Shown here piece after piece: positions 17,609 to 25,578 of a DNA stretch of 64,000 nt (position 1 is the first letter of the stretch; the number at the start of each line of letters is the position of its first letter). The notes beneath the pieces are model-generated. The model was not told where the DNA came from. It saw only the letters and a program-made list of their open reading frames with translations, and ran no database searches. The DNA lies in the NCBI RefSeq assembly GCF_042680125.1, contig NZ_JBHTNY010000022.1. One strand, 5' to 3'. The translations under genes and the position numbers were made by a program. This DNA is from Robinsoniella peoriensis. GTDB taxonomy: Bacteria > Bacillota > Clostridia > Lachnospirales > Lachnospiraceae.

Positions 17609-18150
17609 TTATGAAAAGTTTGTCGTTTCATTATTTATAGTAAAACCAAGCACACCGCAAATTTTCATAAAACAAAAATGCGGTGCGGTTAGTTTTATCT
17701 GTTTGCCGTATTTGCCACGCTCCCCGACAAAGGGGATATTTTGAGTTGCTGTTGGCACAGCTATCATAGCCCCACAGTACCGTATGTGCTTGTCCCAAAA
17801 GCCACGCATACTGCAGGAACTCCCCCTCAAGTCTGTGGGAGGTCGTGAGAAAGTATCATTATCCCTTATGTGTGTTATTGCGGCGAACGTACCACCGTTC
17901 GGTCTAATGGCTGCATTTATCGCTCCGACTGCTGTAATACCCATGCTCATAAAGGCTCTCATCAATTATTTGGTTTCCTATTTTGGCAAGTGTGTTACAG
18001 CGGCCATCATGGCGATGCCCATTATATCGCTTTGCTTTTCAGCCACATAAGTTTCGTACTCAAAATATCGTATATTCGATTGTCAAGGAACATGGGGAAG
18101 ATTATACCTCCCTCTATATACCCTGACTTTTTTCCTTGTGAAACGGAACG
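17609..18150. other. Non-coding or degraded stretch inside the element
   Basis: About 540 bases between the small gene and the sigma-like gene. Several overlapping frames of 88-118 codons exist on both strands (for example minus 17609-17965), but none has a ribosome site, a recognisable motif or coherent composition. The balanced base composition differs from the AT-rich neighbours and suggests remnants of a former gene. Confidence 0.4.
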
Positions 18151-18154
18151 TGAT

Positions 18155-18577
18155 TTAGAAAAAACTTTTTAAATATTTTTCTATGGTATGTAAACCTCTT
18201 TCTATTCCAATACGGACAGCTTTTTCACTTACGCCTTCTGCTTTAGCAATTGCTGATTTACTCATGCCCATAAAATAATGAGCATAGATTCGCTTTGCCT
18301 GCTTGTCCGGCAGAGAAGCAATGGCAGCGTGAAGTTGCTGGCTTGTAAGCTTACGTTCGTAAATCTCATCGAGCGAGAGAGAGACAAACAAGATGTTGTG
18401 CTCAATTCCATCGCCACGGTCAAGAGAGTAATGAGCTTTGTAACGGTATTTCTTTCTCTCATATGCTGATTCAGCTCTTACAAATTCCTCAAAGACAGCT
18501 AATAGCTCATCAGTCACTTCTACAAAGGTGTCTTGTGTGTAGTAAGGGTAATAATCTTTCAGATTAATTGTTTTCAT
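18155..18577 (-). CDS. Sigma-70 region 4-type regulator of the element
   Basis: 140 residues from the ATG at 18577, spaced eleven bases from AAAGGA; an earlier ATG lies inside that site. The second half has a sigma region 4 helix-turn-helix: LTSQQLHAAIASLPDKQAKR followed by IYAHYFMGMSKSAIAKAEGV and SEKAVRIGIERGL. Small sigma-like proteins of this type control excision or transfer in Tn916-like elements. It is read toward the recombinase, with 600 bases between them. Confidence 0.8.
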   Translation of the reverse strand: MKTINLKDYYPYYTQDTFVEVTDELLAVFEEFVRAESAYERKKYRYKAHYSLDRGDGIEHNILFVSLSLDEIYERKLTSQQLHAAIASLPDKQAKRIYAHYFMGMSKSAIAKAEGVSEKAVRIGIERGLHTIEKYLKSFF

Positions 18578-18664
18578 GGTTTTTACCATCCTTTCGATTT
18601 TTTGGTTTGCTGAAGTCGAAAGGACAGCGGTGGAGAACGGCAGCGAGGCTCTATAAACGCAAAA

Positions 18665-18692
18665 ATGCCCGACTGAAAATACAGTCGGGCAT
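18665..18692 (-). terminator. Intrinsic terminator between erm and the sigma-like gene
   Basis: Perfect 11-base arms ATGCCCGACTG and CAGTCGGGCAT with a six-base loop; on the minus strand it is followed by TTTTTGCG. It stops transcription coming from erm before the sigma-like gene. The rest of 18693-18937 holds no gene I can support. Confidence 0.85.
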
Positions 18693-18937
18693 AAGTGGAA
18701 ATATTAACCTTTACTTGATGATGTGTGTGTTCATATTGAAAGCCGTAATTTCCCGCTGGTGGGTGTAGGCTTTTTTTGATGAATAGAAATTAGGTGGAGT
18801 ATGAGAGTTAAAAATAAACACAGCGATACCTCCTTGATACCGCCGTGTCTACAAAAAAGGGCAACACCCTCCGTTTGTCCAATTTTTCAAAAGGAAAACG
18901 GCGGCCTTGCGTTAAATGCGAGTTTCATATTACAAGT

Positions 18938-19807
18938 CTATTTTCTTCCTCTAAATTGTTTTTTTAGAAGTGACTCTTGTATCAAATACTGCCTGTATGA
19001 ACCTATCACTTGCGTTTTTTTTTCGTCACTGACATACTGTAAAAAGCACTTAAATAATATTATCCATTCCTCATATGCTATTGCAGAGGTCTGATAATTT
19101 GATATTTCATGTCTTATTCTCAGTTCTTTTAATTGCCTGTACGAAAAAATCTTTTTGGAAAAGGTTCTATTATTTTTATAACAATAGCAAATAAAATCAC
19201 GATATAGCTCAAATTCTCTCATGGTAAATTCGTCAAGTTTGCGCTTTTGAATGTGCAACAAAACAATATCCACATTTGGTTTTGGGGAAAAATCATTGCG
19301 AGAAAATCGGTGCACAATCATCATATTGAATTTGGGTTTAAGCAAAAGAGATTTTAATGTAGTTTCCATTGCCCCACAATATTTTATAGCTGCCTGTTTT
19401 TGTAATATTAAATAAGCATCAAGGGGCGGATTTTTTGCTTGTGTAATCTTATTAAGAATATCTGATGTAATAAAAAAAGGTATATTAGAAAAAATCTTAT
19501 AGCTCCTTTCCGGTAAAGGTAATTCCATAAAGTCACCATGAAGCAAAGCAAAACGTTTTTCATTGCTGAACTGTTTTTTAAGATACAATATGTTTTTTTC
19601 ATCCAGCTCAACAGCAGTAACTCTGCAACCACGGTCAAGTAATGCTTTTGTTATAATTCCTTTTCCTGCTCCAATATCAAGCACCTCATCATTTGAATTG
19701 ATGTTTGACTGTTGAAGTAATCTATTTATGAGCATTGCATTAATCAAGTAATTTTGAGAAAAATGGATGGGTAATGAATGATTAATCTCTCTATTTTTTC
19801 CAACCAA
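18938..19807 (-). CDS. erm: Erm-family 23S rRNA adenine-N6 methyltransferase
   Basis: 289 residues from a TTG start; GGAGG lies seven bases upstream and no ATG fits. Signatures: HFSQNYL (15-21), SAM motif I LDIGAGKG (43-50), VELDE (67-71), the target-base motif NIPF (108-111, where most Erm have NIPY) and FSPKPNVD. Erm enzymes methylate A2058 of 23S rRNA and give resistance to macrolides, lincosamides and streptogramin B. It is about 40 residues longer at the C-terminus than ErmB and clearly divergent from ErmA, ErmB and ErmC, so no class is assigned. No +X+ leader peptide was found upstream, so expression may be constitutive. Its low GC separates it from the transfer genes. Confidence 0.85.
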   Translation of the reverse strand: MVGKNREINHSLPIHFSQNYLINAMLINRLLQQSNINSNDEVLDIGAGKGIITKALLDRGCRVTAVELDEKNILYLKKQFSNEKRFALLHGDFMELPLPERSYKIFSNIPFFITSDILNKITQAKNPPLDAYLILQKQAAIKYCGAMETTLKSLLLKPKFNMMIVHRFSRNDFSPKPNVDIVLLHIQKRKLDEFTMREFELYRDFICYCYKNNRTFSKKIFSYRQLKELRIRHEISNYQTSAIAYEEWIILFKCFLQYVSDEKKTQVIGSYRQYLIQESLLKKQFRGRK

Positions 19808-19921
19808 AAAAACACCTCCACTCTGGAAGAATATCTAAAATTGCACAATATAATTTAATATATCTTTAGCATACCATTCAGGGCTGGAAATTGATTCCTC
19901 CTTCTTGTTTGGCAAAAGAAG

Positions 19922-19954
19922 AAGCGCCATAAGCTATCAACAGCTTAGGCGCTT
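19922..19954 (-). terminator. Terminator between the CD3324-type gene and erm
   Basis: AAGCGCC-(A)TAAGCT and AGCTTA-GGCGCTT form a 13-base stem with one bulge. On the minus strand it follows the stop codon of the CD3324-type gene within ten bases, but the T-run is weak (CTTCTTTTG). Confidence 0.6.
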
Positions 19955-19959
19955 TAGTG

Positions 19960-20235
19960 TTATTCAGTCGATTGTCGTGAATATACAATTTTCTGTATAG
20001 TTTTTTCTGCCAAAAAGTACTTTTGAGCTAATTCGGACACGGTTAATCCATTTTGATGTTCAAGCCTTATTTGGTGGTTACGAGATGACACCAATTGCTT
20101 AGTGTCCGTATTGCTTCCCCATGATTTACGGTTATCTGCTTTTTTGGGAATATAGACCTTAACACCGTCAACATATTCTTGGATTTGCTCGACAATTTCT
20201 TTTGGCAAAACGTCATATATATTAATATAGCTCAT
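19960..20235 (-). CDS. CD3324-family small DNA-binding protein
   Basis: 91 residues from the ATG at 20235, chosen because AGGAG is seven bases upstream. The pattern DVLPKEIVEQIQEYVDG, VYIPKK, KSWG and RNHQIRLEHQNGLTVSELAQKYFLAEKTIQKIVYS (helix-turn-helix, last 30 residues, longer span cut here at NGLTVSELAQKYFLAEKTIQ) matches the CD3324 family of clostridial mobile elements, related to Mor-type activators. Probably a regulator of the resistance or transfer genes. Confidence 0.8.
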   Translation of the reverse strand: MSYINIYDVLPKEIVEQIQEYVDGVKVYIPKKADNRKSWGSNTDTKQLVSSRNHQIRLEHQNGLTVSELAQKYFLAEKTIQKIVYSRQSTE

Positions 20236-20388
20236 TTTGCATCTCCTAATCACTCTATGTTATTTAGGATTAGCAAAGGCTATTTTTCAGTTGCTCACTT
20301 TTAGCGTGCAATAGCCCCTGCTATTACACAGAAATAATTACTCCCATCGTAAATCCACCCTCCTTTGCTCAATTTAGCATAGGCTATT

Positions 20389-21606
20389 TCATATGGTACG
20401 ATTATCAAGTGATTGTACTACGGGAAGTATAAACACCAAAAATGATATGGTTATAATTCCTATGCCAGAAATCAAAAACCATTTTTCAACACCTATTTGT
20501 TCCGCAAAAAGACCAGAACACAATAAGCCCAAAGGCATTGCGAATGACATTACACTTCCAAGCAAAGAAAAGACCCTCCCTAAATATTCAGGTTTAATTT
20601 TCTCTTGGAATAGGGCATTTTGCACTCCATAAAATGGAGCTGACACTCCCATAACCATACAGCATATCGCAAAGGCAATGAAGGCATTTGAGGGAAGTAT
20701 TCCAGATATGGCAACACCAATTCCCATCATAAGAACCGATGCACCAATGGTAAAAGTACGTTTCTTAAAACCACCCCAAACGCTTAATATGACCCCTCCT
20801 ACCAACATTCCAATAGCAAAGGCAATTTCCGCTATTGAAGCATGAGTAGGTGTTCCGCCGAAATATCCCATACTCATCAGAGGATATAACGCGCTAATCG
20901 GCATGTAAAAGAACATATATAATGCGCCAATCCAAAGCAAAGCAAACAGACCTTTATTCTCTTTTAAGACCATGTACCCCGCCTTCATTTCCTGCATGAC
21001 ATTTTCTTCAATGCTACTCGGCAATGGATTAGGAATTGCAATAATAGCCACGGAAATACAAGCTATAGCCGCACCAACAATATCAAGAAGAACGATATGA
21101 TTTAGGTTCCAAACAGTATACAAGAATGCGGCGGCGGCCGGACTAATAATTGACCCTATGGCTTGTATAGTTTGGCTATATCCCGCACACTTTGTCAGTT
21201 GATCTTCTGGCACGAGTAGTGGTGTAGCTGCATTCAATGCCGGCGAGTGAAACGCTGTTCCCATACTTCGGACAAATAAAACCCCCATGATTACCCAGAT
21301 TGGTAAGTCCATATAGAGGGTAACAATTGCTAATACCCCCCCAGCCGCAGCAATAACTAAGTCAGCTCCAATCATTACTTTCTTTCGGCTATGCCGATCA
21401 ACAAAAACGCCAGCAAACGGCCCTATAAGCGCTTGCGGCAAGAAACCAATCAGTGTTGCTATGGATAACACCATTGCAGAACCTGTTTCTGCTGTCAAAT
21501 AAAAAATAATTGACATTTGCAAAATTCCACTACTTATAAGGGAGAATCCTTGCCCAATCAATATTGTAAAATAATCTTTCTTCCATAAATTTTTATTTCG
21601 TTGCAT
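20389..21606 (-). CDS. mef: Macrolide efflux MFS transporter, Mef family
   Basis: 405 residues from the ATG at 21606, which has GGAGG seven bases upstream; the frame is open further up but that part overlaps the attenuator. Twelve membrane helices. The sequence follows Mef(A) closely: ILQMSIIFYLTAETGSAMVL, GPFAGVFVDRHSRKKVMIGA, AFHSPALNAATPLLVPEDQL, TKCAGYSQ and ALFQEKIKPEYLGRVFSL. Mef pumps export 14- and 15-membered macrolides by proton antiport. Which Mef class it is cannot be settled here, and no msr(D) partner follows. It sits with erm in a resistance segment, and is controlled by the leader at 21665-21857. Confidence 0.9.
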   Translation of the reverse strand: MQRNKNLWKKDYFTILIGQGFSLISSGILQMSIIFYLTAETGSAMVLSIATLIGFLPQALIGPFAGVFVDRHSRKKVMIGADLVIAAAGGVLAIVTLYMDLPIWVIMGVLFVRSMGTAFHSPALNAATPLLVPEDQLTKCAGYSQTIQAIGSIISPAAAAFLYTVWNLNHIVLLDIVGAAIACISVAIIAIPNPLPSSIEENVMQEMKAGYMVLKENKGLFALLWIGALYMFFYMPISALYPLMSMGYFGGTPTHASIAEIAFAIGMLVGGVILSVWGGFKKRTFTIGASVLMMGIGVAISGILPSNAFIAFAICCMVMGVSAPFYGVQNALFQEKIKPEYLGRVFSLLGSVMSFAMPLGLLCSGLFAEQIGVEKWFLISGIGIITISFLVFILPVVQSLDNRTI

Positions 21607-21664
21607 ATATTTATTCCTCCAAACATTTTTATTGCATAACTCATTGTTTTTTGTGCAATAAAAA

Positions 21665-21702
21665 ATGCAGGTTAACACCCACAAAAGGGCATTAATCTGC
21701 AT
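21665..21702 (-). terminator. Attenuator terminator hairpin before mef
   Basis: Arms ATGCAGATTAATGCCC and GGGTGTTAACCTGCAT (minus strand) pair along 16 positions counting G-U pairs, with a six-base loop, and are followed by TTTTTTAT. It lies 59 bases upstream of the mef start codon, so transcripts starting at 21888 must pass it. Confidence 0.85.
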
Positions 21703-21724
21703 CACTACAAAACAAGGCAAACCA

Positions 21725-21857
21725 ACATTATGCGACTATACAGTCACATAATGTATAAGCACGTGTTTATTCGTAAACGCAAGCGAAAAAAGCCCACAAT
21801 GTGGATAGATAGTTCTGCTTTTTTATTGCTTTATTTGCGTATACGAATTAACACACG
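21725..21857 (-). promoter_or_regulatory. mef leader region with alternative hairpins
   Basis: Between the leader peptide and the terminator there are two more inverted repeats. The peptide-coding strand (21835-21857) pairs with 21762-21782, and ACATTATGTGACT pairs with AGTCGCATAATGT (21725-21754, 13 bases with one G-U pair and a four-base loop). A small hairpin with a T-run (CCACATTGTGG-GCTTTTTT) is enclosed by the first repeat. A ribosome stalled on the leader peptide would block the first pairing and shift the fold. This is the usual logic of macrolide-induced attenuation. Confidence 0.75.
21831..21854 (-). CDS. Leader peptide MLIRIRK of mef
   Basis: GTG start seven bases after GGAGG, then seven codons and TAA: MLIRIRK. 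It contains Arg-Ile-Arg(-Lys), a +X+ motif of the kind on which macrolide-bound ribosomes stall (compare MTASMRLR before mef(A) and MRLR in some erm leaders). Position, start site and overlap with the hairpin arm all support a regulatory leader peptide. Confidence 0.8.
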   Translation of the reverse strand: MLIRIRK

Positions 21858-21887
21858 TAAGCCTCCTTTTTTGTTCAAATTTATAAT

Positions 21888-21916
21888 AGTGTATCACGGT
21901 TGTTTTTTTATGTCAA
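21888..21916 (-). promoter_or_regulatory. mef promoter
   Basis: On the minus strand TTGACA (21911-21916) and TACACT (21888-21893) with a 17-base spacer, placing the transcript start just before the leader peptide. Confidence 0.75.
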
Positions 21917-22021
21917 GATAAAACAAAGTAAAAATATGCTTTATTTAAGTCAACGCCATGATATGTGTAATCATATCTAAGAGGGTAAGGTGAACAGTAA
22001 AATGTAATAGGGTGAAATAAT

Positions 22022-22375
22022 ATGAAGCAGGAAAAAATCAAATATGATTTTAAGGCTTTCGGTCAAGCCATAAAAGAAGCTCGAAAGGTAAAGGGATTAT
22101 CAAGAAATGAGTTAGCAGACCAAATGAACATTGCCCCTCGATATATTGCGTCCATTGAAAACAGCGGACAGCACCCAAGCCTTCAAATCTTTTATGAACT
22201 TGTTACTCTTCTAGATGTATCGGTAGACCAATTCTTTTTTCAAAATAAAGAAGCAGCTAAATCCACGCAGCGCAGACAGCTTGATAGTCTGCTCGATGAT
22301 ATAAGCGACAAGGGATTGCAAATCGTCACCGCTACCGCAAGAGAGATAAAGGAAGTCGAAACAAAGGACAGATGA
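22022..22375 (+). CDS. XRE-family helix-turn-helix regulator
   Basis: 117 residues. The N-terminal Cro/C1-type domain covers residues 12-68 (FGQAIKEARKVKGLSRNELA, DQMNIAPRYIASIENSGQHP, SLQIFYELVTLL); the rest is a short helical tail. It is divergent from mef and followed by an intrinsic terminator. Regulators of this kind in clostridial conjugative elements lie next to the mobilisation genes and are likely to repress transfer. Confidence 0.88.
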   Translation: MKQEKIKYDFKAFGQAIKEARKVKGLSRNELADQMNIAPRYIASIENSGQHPSLQIFYELVTLLDVSVDQFFFQNKEAAKSTQRRQLDSLLDDISDKGLQIVTATAREIKEVETKDR

Positions 22376-22406
22376 ATGTCCAAAATACAATTAAATATGG
22401 AATGAG

Positions 22407-22446
22407 AAACGTTGCAGCCAATGCGGTTTTGCAGCGTTTTTCTTTT
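22407..22446 (+). terminator. Intrinsic terminator after the XRE gene
   Basis: AACGTTGCA and TGCAGCGTT pair imperfectly around a 13-base loop and are followed by TTTTCTTTT. Confidence 0.65.
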
Positions 22447-22506
22447 AACATTCTAATGAATAAGTGCTTTTATAATTGTAGGATGTAAATGTTGAAGTAA
22501 AGTGGC

Positions 22507-22616
22507 AAGCAGGGCATACGGGTGACCACCGTATGCTTTTGCTTGTTGGGAAGTATCCCCAATCCCCACTGAAACGATGATAAATCATCGTGCTACGCTC
22601 CCTTTGGGAGCTAATG
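22507..22616. other. Cluster of inverted repeats, candidate oriT
   Basis: Three consecutive palindromes fill the gap next to the relaxase 3' end: AAGCA..GCATACGG-GTGACCA-CCGTATGC..TGCTT (22507-22545), CGATGAT-AA-ATCATCG, and GCTCCC-TTT-GGGAGC. None has a T-run. Dense inverted repeats beside a relaxase gene are typical of transfer origins. A second candidate lies at 25103-25165. Confidence 0.45.
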
Positions 22617-22631
22617 AAATCACGGGGTAGC

Positions 22632-24047
22632 TTACCGCTGTTCCTGTGATTTTTCTTGTGCCTTTTGTTCCTGTTCCAGTCCTAAAAGGCGGTCGATATT
22701 TGCCTTTGCAGTCAGAATATCTTGCATTTCTTTTCTTGCAGTATGGTACTTGCTGTAAGCCTTGTTTTTCATGGAAAACAGCTCATCACATTCAGCTTGC
22801 AGGGCCTTAATTGTGGGGAGCTTTTTTACACCAAGTTCCTCAAAAGCCGCCTTTGCCGCCTTGTGCAAAGTGAGGTCGGCACGGTGTTCCTCATAAAACT
22901 TTTTAGAGTAGCCTGCCTTGCGGTAGTCGGTGTAAATATCTCGGGTTTTGGCATAGTTAAAGAAGTGCTTTTTAAGACCCTGTATTTCAGCAATACGCTT
23001 TTCAGCGGTCTTGATTTGTGTGTTCAGCTCATCAAAAATGGCGGTGCATTTTTTTGCTTTTTCCTCTAAATCGGCATAGGCAAGGAGCTTGTGTTCTTGC
23101 AGAAAATTAACGGTCTGTGCCATCTGCTTTAAGTTGAAAATCTTTGCCCACTGCTCATAGCCTTTGCCCTTGCCTTGCTGTAATTTAGCTTGAATATCCA
23201 CAAGGAGATTAACGGATTTCTCTTGTTTTTTCGGCTGTTTGACAGAAGATTTTTTGACCTCTCGCTGTGGAGCTTTACCCTCAATGATTGCTTTGATTTC
23301 ATCTTCGGAATAGCCCTCGCCAAGAGAACGCAGCCGGATAAATTTCTTTTGTTCCGCACCCTTAAAAGAGTAGTGCGTACCACTTTTCATTTCATAGCCT
23401 GCACCCTGAATAAGCTGTAAAAACGCATCAAAGGTTTTAGGATTTTTGGCAAGCACCTCATCTATGGTTTGTCTTAGTTTATCGGAGTGCGATGGGGGCT
23501 TATTATCGCCAAGCCATTTGCCATAATGACCTTTGGAGCGTTTGGGATTTTCAATAATCGAAAGCCCATTTTCAAGACAAAGGCGGTCGGATATTTGGGC
23601 AAGAGCCTTGCCGCTTCTCTTAAAATCCCGAAACTTTCTTGTGCAGTCAAGAGAGGTAGAATTAAAGATAATGTGATTATGAATATGGGCTTTGTCTATG
23701 TGAGTAGCAACGATAAATGCGTGCTTGCCTTTGGTAAAACTCATGCCCAATTCATAACCGATTTTGTTTGCAAGCTCGGGGGTAATTTCCCCGGGCTTAA
23801 AGGACTGCCTTATCTGATAGGCGATAACATTATTTGCCTGTTGTCTGCCTGTTATATCATCATATTGCCGCTTGGATAACATAAACTCTCCCTGCACAGT
23901 GCGAGGGTCGCACTCGTAGGAAGATAACAATTCACCCTCGTTTGTTTTATCGGGATTTTTGGCATAATCGGTGCGGTCGGCAAGGCAATCTGCTATGGAT
24001 TTTCCTTTGTTTTGGTGCATGGCTATTAGCCTTGTGGTAGCGATAAT
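22632..24047 (-). CDS. Relaxase/mobilisation nuclease (MobA/VirD2-like)
   Basis: About 471 residues. N-terminal relaxase domain with MHQNKGKSIADCL, the presumed tyrosine region DRTDYAKNPDKT, and the HUH-type metal motif HIDKAHIHNHIIFNS near residue 120; the C-terminal half is helical and charged. It nicks the transfer origin and pilots the strand. The start is unusual: the conserved N-terminus (usually MATTRLI) is reached from ATT at 24047 or ATC at 24044, both well spaced from AAAGGAGGTG. The only earlier in-frame start, TTG at 24089, lies upstream of that ribosome site and would read through a hairpin. Confidence 0.9.
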   Translation of the reverse strand: MIATTRLIAMHQNKGKSIADCLADRTDYAKNPDKTNEGELLSSYECDPRTVQGEFMLSKRQYDDITGRQQANNVIAYQIRQSFKPGEITPELANKIGYELGMSFTKGKHAFIVATHIDKAHIHNHIIFNSTSLDCTRKFRDFKRSGKALAQISDRLCLENGLSIIENPKRSKGHYGKWLGDNKPPSHSDKLRQTIDEVLAKNPKTFDAFLQLIQGAGYEMKSGTHYSFKGAEQKKFIRLRSLGEGYSEDEIKAIIEGKAPQREVKKSSVKQPKKQEKSVNLLVDIQAKLQQGKGKGYEQWAKIFNLKQMAQTVNFLQEHKLLAYADLEEKAKKCTAIFDELNTQIKTAEKRIAEIQGLKKHFFNYAKTRDIYTDYRKAGYSKKFYEEHRADLTLHKAAKAAFEELGVKKLPTIKALQAECDELFSMKNKAYSKYHTARKEMQDILTAKANIDRLLGLEQEQKAQEKSQEQR

Positions 24048-24071
24048 AACACCTCCTTTGGGGCAAGAAAA

Positions 24072-24094
24072 AAGAGCTGCTAATGGCAACTCTT
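24072..24094 (-). terminator. Intercistronic hairpin with T-run before the relaxase gene
   Basis: On the minus strand AAGAGTTGC-CATTA-GCAGCTCTT followed by TTTTTTC, then TTGCCCC and the AAAGGAGG of the relaxase. One of six similar arrangements in the transfer region. Confidence 0.7.
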
Positions 24095-24105
24095 TGGTGT
24101 AAAAT

Positions 24106-25011
24106 TTATTGTAAGTATTTTATAGCAAGTGCAATTAGGGATAAACAACGATTGAAAAGATAGTCGTAATAACGAACGTCTGTAATATCAATCTTATCAG
24201 TTTCATGATGGCGTATGCGATATTTATTTCCAATGCTTGTCAACATTTTAAATTCTTCATTAAACAAATCAACATAGTCGCTATTTCCACCTGCCATATC
24301 ATTTACTATTTTTTCTGAAGAACGCCGCTTATCCAATGTTATATAGTAAGTTTTAAGGCGTTCTAACGCATCCCATATTTTCTCCACCGAATCTTGTCGT
24401 GCGGCAGGATTGGGAGTTTTATATAATGCAACGGCATCTTTCAACAGTTCTCTCGTACCTATTTCATTTACTGCCGCAAAATTATTTTCAATTTCTGATG
24501 TAAGTGGGCTGTTCTCAACAATTCTTTCTATGATTTTTTCATGCGTTAGTTCATAAAGTAATCCAGCTTCAGCAAATATTCCATTTATCGCTTCTTGGAA
24601 ATCGTTGAATATATCAGAAGTATTAAGGCAGTCTATGGTTTGGTAGTTTCGGTATCTCTCATTATTCCATCGTTCGGAGATATCTTTAATATTTTGAGCA
24701 AAAAACTCAATAAAGTCTAAAAGTGCATACTGGTCATACTCATCATCATATCCCGGCACACAAATTCTCTCATACTCATTCCGAAAAAGAGAAGGAATTC
24801 TTATTTTAATCCTTGTCATAAATCCCTTTTCATCAAATGCAATATAGTCGCTATCTGTAAAGTCATGATGACAATTTTGAGTAAAAATATGTGTTAAGTT
24901 TTTTTGATATTTCATACAACAATCGTAAAGTAGTGAATACATATCTCTATTAACAGAATATGTCTTTTCCAGTGGTGCTCTTATGCCATGTCTTTCAGTA
25001 TATAATTTCAT
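24106..25011 (-). CDS. Cargo protein of unknown function, possible abortive-infection type
   Basis: 301 residues, soluble, mainly helical after residue 90. The C-terminal part has the segment GNKYRIRHHETDKIDI followed by a hydrophobic helix, which looks like the ends of some abortive-infection proteins of the HEPN-like AbiJ sort, but no RX4-6H motif is clear. Start ATG with AAGGAG eight bases upstream. The gene separates CD1845 and MobC from the relaxase, which are adjacent in related elements, so it is probably inserted cargo. Its AT-rich codon use differs from the flanking mobilisation genes. Defence function is an inference from position only. Confidence 0.6.
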   Translation of the reverse strand: MKLYTERHGIRAPLEKTYSVNRDMYSLLYDCCMKYQKNLTHIFTQNCHHDFTDSDYIAFDEKGFMTRIKIRIPSLFRNEYERICVPGYDDEYDQYALLDFIEFFAQNIKDISERWNNERYRNYQTIDCLNTSDIFNDFQEAINGIFAEAGLLYELTHEKIIERIVENSPLTSEIENNFAAVNEIGTRELLKDAVALYKTPNPAARQDSVEKIWDALERLKTYYITLDKRRSSEKIVNDMAGGNSDYVDLFNEEFKMLTSIGNKYRIRHHETDKIDITDVRYYDYLFNRCLSLIALAIKYLQ

Positions 25012-25102
25012 AAGCCATCTCCTTGAACTTTAATTTATGTTTCTAAATTATATCACTTATTTCCGACAAATTCATCAACAGCTTTTAAACGAAAAAAGCA
25101 GA

Positions 25103-25165
25103 AGTACCACCATAAAGCAAGGGTCGAGATAAACGGCTTCGCCGCCCTTGCTTTATGGTGGCACT
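25103..25165. repeat. Large inverted repeat, candidate oriT
   Basis: CCACCATAAAGCAAGGG (25107-25123) and its perfect inverse complement (25145-25161), extended by AGT/ACT outside; the loop contains a second hairpin CGGC-TTC-GCCG. It lies between CD1845/MobC and the relaxase, the place where transfer origins of such elements are expected. A T-run on the minus strand (CTTTTTTCG, 25091-25098) makes a terminator role for the CD1845 gene possible too. Confidence 0.55.
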
Positions 25166-25228
25166 CCTACTATGCGGCAATTAAGGGCGATAGCACACAA
25201 ATGCTACCGCCCCTCACCATTTCTAAGG

Positions 25229-25510
25229 CTAAAGACCTTTCAACCAGTCATTGAAGTATTCCACTCTCGCTATAATCCATGCTCCCATCATGGGCAAGCC
25301 CCACGGACTGATGAGATAGCCTGCGATAAAGGCAGGTATTGCCTGTGAAAAGCTTGCCACGATAATCGTGCCGATACCGAGGGCAAACAGGACAAAGGAC
25401 AGAACACCTAAAAGCCCACCTCCGAACACAAGTACAAACTTTGATATTCCAAGCAGGATATTCAGTGCCAAAGTGATTGGCAGCAACACGATTTTAAGTA
25501 ATATTTTCAT
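25229..25510 (-). CDS. CD1845-family membrane protein
   Basis: 93 residues from the ATG at 25510, five bases after GGAGGGG. It has three hydrophobic segments (KILLKIVLLPITLALNILLG, FVLVFGGGLLGVLSFVLFAL, and residues 49-70) and ends with VEYFNDWLKGL. The sequence matches a small membrane protein always found beside mobilisation genes in Tn1549-like elements. Its job in transfer is not known. Confidence 0.85.
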   Translation of the reverse strand: MKILLKIVLLPITLALNILLGISKFVLVFGGGLLGVLSFVLFALGIGTIIVASFSQAIPAFIAGYLISPWGLPMMGAWIIARVEYFNDWLKGL

Positions 25511-25578
25511 AAGCACCCCTCCATATCTCTTGTGTATTTATCGTAGCAGAAGAAAGGGAGAGTGTCTATCTTGTCATA

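Noticed and set aside
17609..17965. 118-codon minus-strand frame
   Set aside because: No ribosome site, no motif and overlapping frames of similar length on the other strand; treated as degraded DNA.
20389..21606. Tetracycline efflux pump as alternative call
   Set aside because: Segment-by-segment resemblance is to Mef(A), and the leader peptide has a macrolide-type stalling motif.
21730..21921. 63-codon plus-strand frame
   Set aside because: It is the complement of the mef leader hairpins and has no ribosome site.
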